Source: an uncultured Eubacteriales bacterium
GTDB lineage: Bacteria > Bacillota > Clostridia > Lachnospirales > Lachnospiraceae
Reading direction: 5' to 3'
DNA length: 16,969 nt
NCBI GenBank assembly: GCA_900321505.1
Contig: ONWK01000192.1
Span: 1 to 16,969, forward strand
The position numbers were made by a program, and so were the translations under genes. Positions within the stretch are counted from its first letter, which is position 1. Each line of letters begins with the position of its first letter. The notes beneath the pieces are model-generated. The model was given only the letters and a program-made list of their open reading frames with translations, made no database searches and was not told the origin of the DNA. Below, piece after piece: positions 14,801 through 16,969 of the stretch.

Positions 14801-14847
14801 TGGGGTGTTCATTCAAAAAACTATATGCAATGAAGGGAGGACAGTGA

Positions 14848-16098
14848 ATGAAAGGAAAAGTCAGATGGACAAAGGTTATGCTGTTATCGGCATTATTGGT
14901 GATAACGGCGCTTTTTGCAGGAACAGGGGTTGCATATGCTGATGAAGATATTCAGCTGGACAGGATCTGCTTTGACGGAGACAGTATGTATGATTGGACA
15001 CATTTTTATTACATCGATTCACTTAATGACGCTTACCGTGATCTGAATATCACGGTACTTGATGAGGAAGGACAGGTTGTGTCCCCCGAGCTGTACGAGC
15101 TTTCCATCTTCCATACCTGGTATGATGAAGCGGCAGGCGAGAGCAGGCTCGAAGAAGTGAAATCACCTTACGGTCTTGCTGCTTCGGATAAAAATCAGGA
15201 GAGCGGCTTCACCGAATATCTGGTGGCTGCAGTGCTGAAGGACAATCCGAATGTCAGGGTTGAGGCTACATGCTATATCATGGACTGCCATTCCCTGAAC
15301 TGGATATGTGCGGAGATCAACTTCCCGGGCTACCTTAAAAAAGAAGGCTGGCGTATGTGCGACAGATTCTTCATCGACCTGAGTGCCCTCAGTGCCCCGG
15401 TTGTGATGGCAGAAGGAACGACTCTGACAGAAGGTAAAGACTATAAGGTTACCTATTATACCAGAAGCGGCGACCTGGACAGTATGGAAACAGACAGGGA
15501 TAAGGTCCTGGAGGGAGTTGAAAAGCTTTCGGGAATTCCGACGAAGGCCGGCGAGTATGTGGTTTATATAGATGGAATCGATGAGTACTATGGTCAGGCC
15601 ATTGTCCTTCTGGATGTTAAGGGAGAAACGGGATTCCATGATCCTGAAGACCCGGCGGTAAAAAAGACGGGATGGTACAAAGAAGGAAAGAACTGGTTTT
15701 ATGGGGATTCCGACGGAAATAAGCTGACCGGATGGAAAAAGATCAGCGGTAAATGGTACTATTTCGACAAAGAAGGCCGTATGATCACCGGCTGGAAGAA
15801 GCTTTCGGGCAAGTGGTATTATTTCTCCGGTTCGGGAATAATGCAGACGGGCTGGAAGAAGATAAGCGGAAAATGGTATTTCTTCAAATCAAACGGCAAT
15901 ATGGCAGCAGCTGAGTACTGCAAGGGCTACTGGCTGAATAAGGACGGCACATGGACATATAAGGCAAAGGCTTCATGGAAAAAGAGCAGCAAGGGCTGGT
16001 GGTACGGTGATACCAAGGGCTGGTATGCAAAGAACACAAAGCTGATCATTGACGGTAAGGAATACAGCTTTAATGCTGCAGGATATCTTGTACAGTAG
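14848..16098 (+). CDS. Secreted protein with cell-wall-binding (choline-binding type) repeats
   Basis: An exported surface protein of 416 residues. A signal peptide has basic MKGKVRWTK, a hydrophobic stretch (10-26) and a likely signal peptidase I cut after AYA (residue 31). Residues 32-260 are a region I do not recognise. It has five cysteines (41, 142, 147, 154, 171), and its end, EGKDYKVTYY and then KAGEYVVYIDGIDEYYGQ, resembles bacterial Ig-like strands. From 274 come four 20-residue repeats beginning TGW and containing GKWYYF, of the family that binds choline or wall glycans. An aromatic C-terminal cap follows (KGWWYGDTKGWYAKNTKL...). There is no LPXTG or membrane anchor. GGGAGG lies 7 nt before the ATG. 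It sits 47 nt after hisS without a terminator between, but a terminator follows it. The specific role is unknown. Confidence 0.85.
   Translation: MKGKVRWTKVMLLSALLVITALFAGTGVAYADEDIQLDRICFDGDSMYDWTHFYYIDSLNDAYRDLNITVLDEEGQVVSPELYELSIFHTWYDEAAGESRLEEVKSPYGLAASDKNQESGFTEYLVAAVLKDNPNVRVEATCYIMDCHSLNWICAEINFPGYLKKEGWRMCDRFFIDLSALSAPVVMAEGTTLTEGKDYKVTYYTRSGDLDSMETDRDKVLEGVEKLSGIPTKAGEYVVYIDGIDEYYGQAIVLLDVKGETGFHDPEDPAVKKTGWYKEGKNWFYGDSDGNKLTGWKKISGKWYYFDKEGRMITGWKKLSGKWYYFSGSGIMQTGWKKISGKWYFFKSNGNMAAAEYCKGYWLNKDGTWTYKAKASWKKSSKGWWYGDTKGWYAKNTKLIIDGKEYSFNAAGYLVQ
15667..15906 (+). repeat. Four tandem 60-nt cell-wall-binding repeat units
   Basis: Units begin exactly 60 nt apart at 15667, 15727, 15787 and 15847, each opening with an ACSGG-TGG pattern that encodes TGW. 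Units 2 to 4 are nearly identical in protein (TGWKKISGKWYYF and close variants) but differ at many third codon positions, so they are not very recent copies. Unit 1 (TGWYKEGKNWFYG) is more diverged. The array lies in frame inside the surface-protein gene and could vary in copy number between strains. Confidence 0.85.
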
Positions 16099-16104
16099 CG
16101 GGAT

Positions 16105-16138
16105 GGGGACGGTTTCCGGCATTTTGGGAACCGTCCCC
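16105..16138 (+). terminator. Strong hairpin after the surface-protein gene, probable terminator
   Basis: GGGGACGGTTTCC (16105-16117) pairs with GGGAACCGTCCCC (16126-16138) over 13 pairs with one G-U, around loop GGCATTTT. It is followed by a loosely T-rich stretch (TTGTCGTTGTTTTC). It lies 6 nt after the stop, so it should separate this gene from aspS. The GGGGACGGTT...CCGTCCCC arms look like a dispersed palindromic repeat common in Firmicutes genomes, so it may be a repeat element serving as a terminator. Confidence 0.7.
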
Positions 16139-16147
16139 GACTTGTCG

Positions 16148-16176
16148 TTGTTTTCTTTGATGGAATGTGGTAAACT
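16148..16176 (+). promoter_or_regulatory. Possible extended -10 promoter of aspS
   Basis: TTGTTT (16148-16153) is followed 17 nt later by TAAACT (16171-16176), with TG one base upstream of the -10 as in extended -10 promoters. Each box matches only in part. The case rests mainly on position: between a terminator and aspS. Confidence 0.35.
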
Positions 16177-16196
16177 CTTACGAAGTATAAAAAGAT

Positions 16197-16202
16197 AAGG
16201 AG
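16197..16202 (+). promoter_or_regulatory. Ribosome binding site before aspS
   Basis: AAGGAG directly abuts an in-frame ATG at 16203, which is too close for that codon to be used well, and is 12 nt before the ATG at 16215, somewhat far. A further in-frame ATG at 16227 has no site. The start at 16215 is the best compromise but not certain. Confidence 0.5.
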
Positions 16203-16214
16203 ATGGGTCAAGAA

Positions 16215-16969
16215 ATGGCAGAATCCATGAAGGGACTTAAGAGGTCTCACAGGTGTGCGGAGCTTACAAAGGAAAATGCAGGACAGCAGGTTACGGTTAT
16301 GGGCTGGGTACAGAAGAGCCGCAATAAGGGCGGTATCGTATTCACCGATCTCAGGGACCGGTCAGGCGTACTGCAGATCATCTTTGAGGAAAAGACCGCA
16401 GGTACGGAGGTTTTCGAACGCGCGGGAAGACTGAGAAGTGAATTCGTTATCGCCGTGACAGGCAGGATCGAGCTGCGTGCCGGCGGCGTGAATGAAAATA
16501 TGAAAACGGGGGAGATCGAGCTGATCGCGGATTCTCTCCGTGTTCTTGCCGAGGCTGAAACTCCGCCGTTCCCCATTGAGGCAGACAGTAAGACAAAAGA
16601 GGATATCCGCCTTAAATACAGATTCCTTGATCTGCGCCGTCCTGACATTCAGGCAAATATCATGCTGCGCAGCAAGGTGACCACGGCTGTACGTGCATTT
16701 ATGGCAGAGGAAGGCTTCCTGGAGATCGAGACCCCAATACTCTGCAAGTCAACACCTGAGGGCGCAAGGGATTATCTTGTCCCCAGCCGTATCCATCAGG
16801 GAACCTTCTATGCACTCCCCCAGTCACCGCAGTTATTCAAGCAGCTGCTGATGTGCTCCGGCTACGACAGATATTTCCAGATCGCAAAGTGCTTCCGTGA
16901 TGAGGATCTCCGGGCTGACCGTCAGCCGGAATTCACCCAGATCGATATGGAGCTTTCCTTTGTGGATGT
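16215..16969 (+). CDS. aspS: Aspartate--tRNA ligase, 3' end off the window
   Basis: Class II synthetase charging tRNA-Asp (possibly also tRNA-Asn); only the first 251 residues are in the window. The opening KRSHRCAELTKENAGQQVTVMGWVQKSRNKGGIVFTDLRDRSG is the bacterial AspRS anticodon-binding OB fold. Next come the hinge LRYRFLDLRR-like segment (here LKYRFLDLRRPDIQ), motif 1 around FLEIETPILCKSTPEGARDY, the substrate-binding SPQLFKQLLM, and the start of motif 2, CFRDEDLRADRQPEFTQID. All are well conserved, and the frame is open to the edge. Starts at 16203 or 16227 are possible; 16215 is chosen from ribosome binding site spacing. A terminator and possible promoter upstream suggest transcription separate from hisS. 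Confidence 0.95.
   Translation, partial: MAESMKGLKRSHRCAELTKENAGQQVTVMGWVQKSRNKGGIVFTDLRDRSGVLQIIFEEKTAGTEVFERAGRLRSEFVIAVTGRIELRAGGVNENMKTGEIELIADSLRVLAEAETPPFPIEADSKTKEDIRLKYRFLDLRRPDIQANIMLRSKVTTAVRAFMAEEGFLEIETPILCKSTPEGARDYLVPSRIHQGTFYALPQSPQLFKQLLMCSGYDRYFQIAKCFRDEDLRADRQPEFTQIDMELSFVD

Overview
The window looks like a chromosomal segment from a Gram-positive anaerobe of the Clostridia, most likely Lachnospiraceae. The signs are a SCIFF (ranthipeptide) precursor and its radical SAM maturase, a fused SecDF, a HemZ-type radical SAM protein beside hisS, a secreted protein with Gram-positive cell-wall-binding repeats, and strong GGAGG-type ribosome binding sites before almost every gene. 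The taxonomic call is inference from gene content and protein style; no rRNA gene is present.

Layout: (1) 1-2246, minus strand: a P-type cation ATPase whose last residues run off the left edge. (2) 2247-2449: a divergent promoter region, with a small hairpin in the ATPase leader. (3) 2450-4071: scfA (46-residue six-cysteine peptide) and scfB (its radical SAM/SPASM maturase). (4) 4160-6397: secDF, followed by a perfect 14-bp hairpin. (5) 6470-11126: recJ, apt and rel, covering DNA repair nuclease, adenine salvage and (p)ppGpp metabolism. (6) 11127-11302: a 176-nt gap rich in potential RNA pairing. (7) 11303-14800: a metallo-beta-lactamase-fold hydrolase, hemZ and hisS. (8) 14848-16098: an exported protein with an unrecognised N-terminal region and four exact 60-nt cell-wall-binding repeats, followed by a terminator. 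(9) 16215-end: aspS, truncated by the right edge.

The order secDF-recJ-apt-rel-...-hisS-aspS is the same backbone I recall from Bacillus subtilis, where dtd and a cell-wall amidase gene lie between rel and hisS. Here no dtd is seen. The metallo-hydrolase and hemZ occupy that position, and a different cell-surface gene separates hisS from aspS. Most of the window is therefore conserved housekeeping. The accessory parts are the SCIFF pair, the candidate structured leader after rel, and the surface protein placed between two tRNA synthetase genes. No CRISPR array, insertion sequence, prophage gene, tRNA or rRNA was seen. No gene-free stretch exceeds about 200 nt.

I did not find a clearly novel multi-gene system. 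The best leads are the 176-nt leader, the unknown domain of the surface protein, the Ala substitution at a key SecF position, and the SCIFF locus lying directly upstream of the secretion motor gene.
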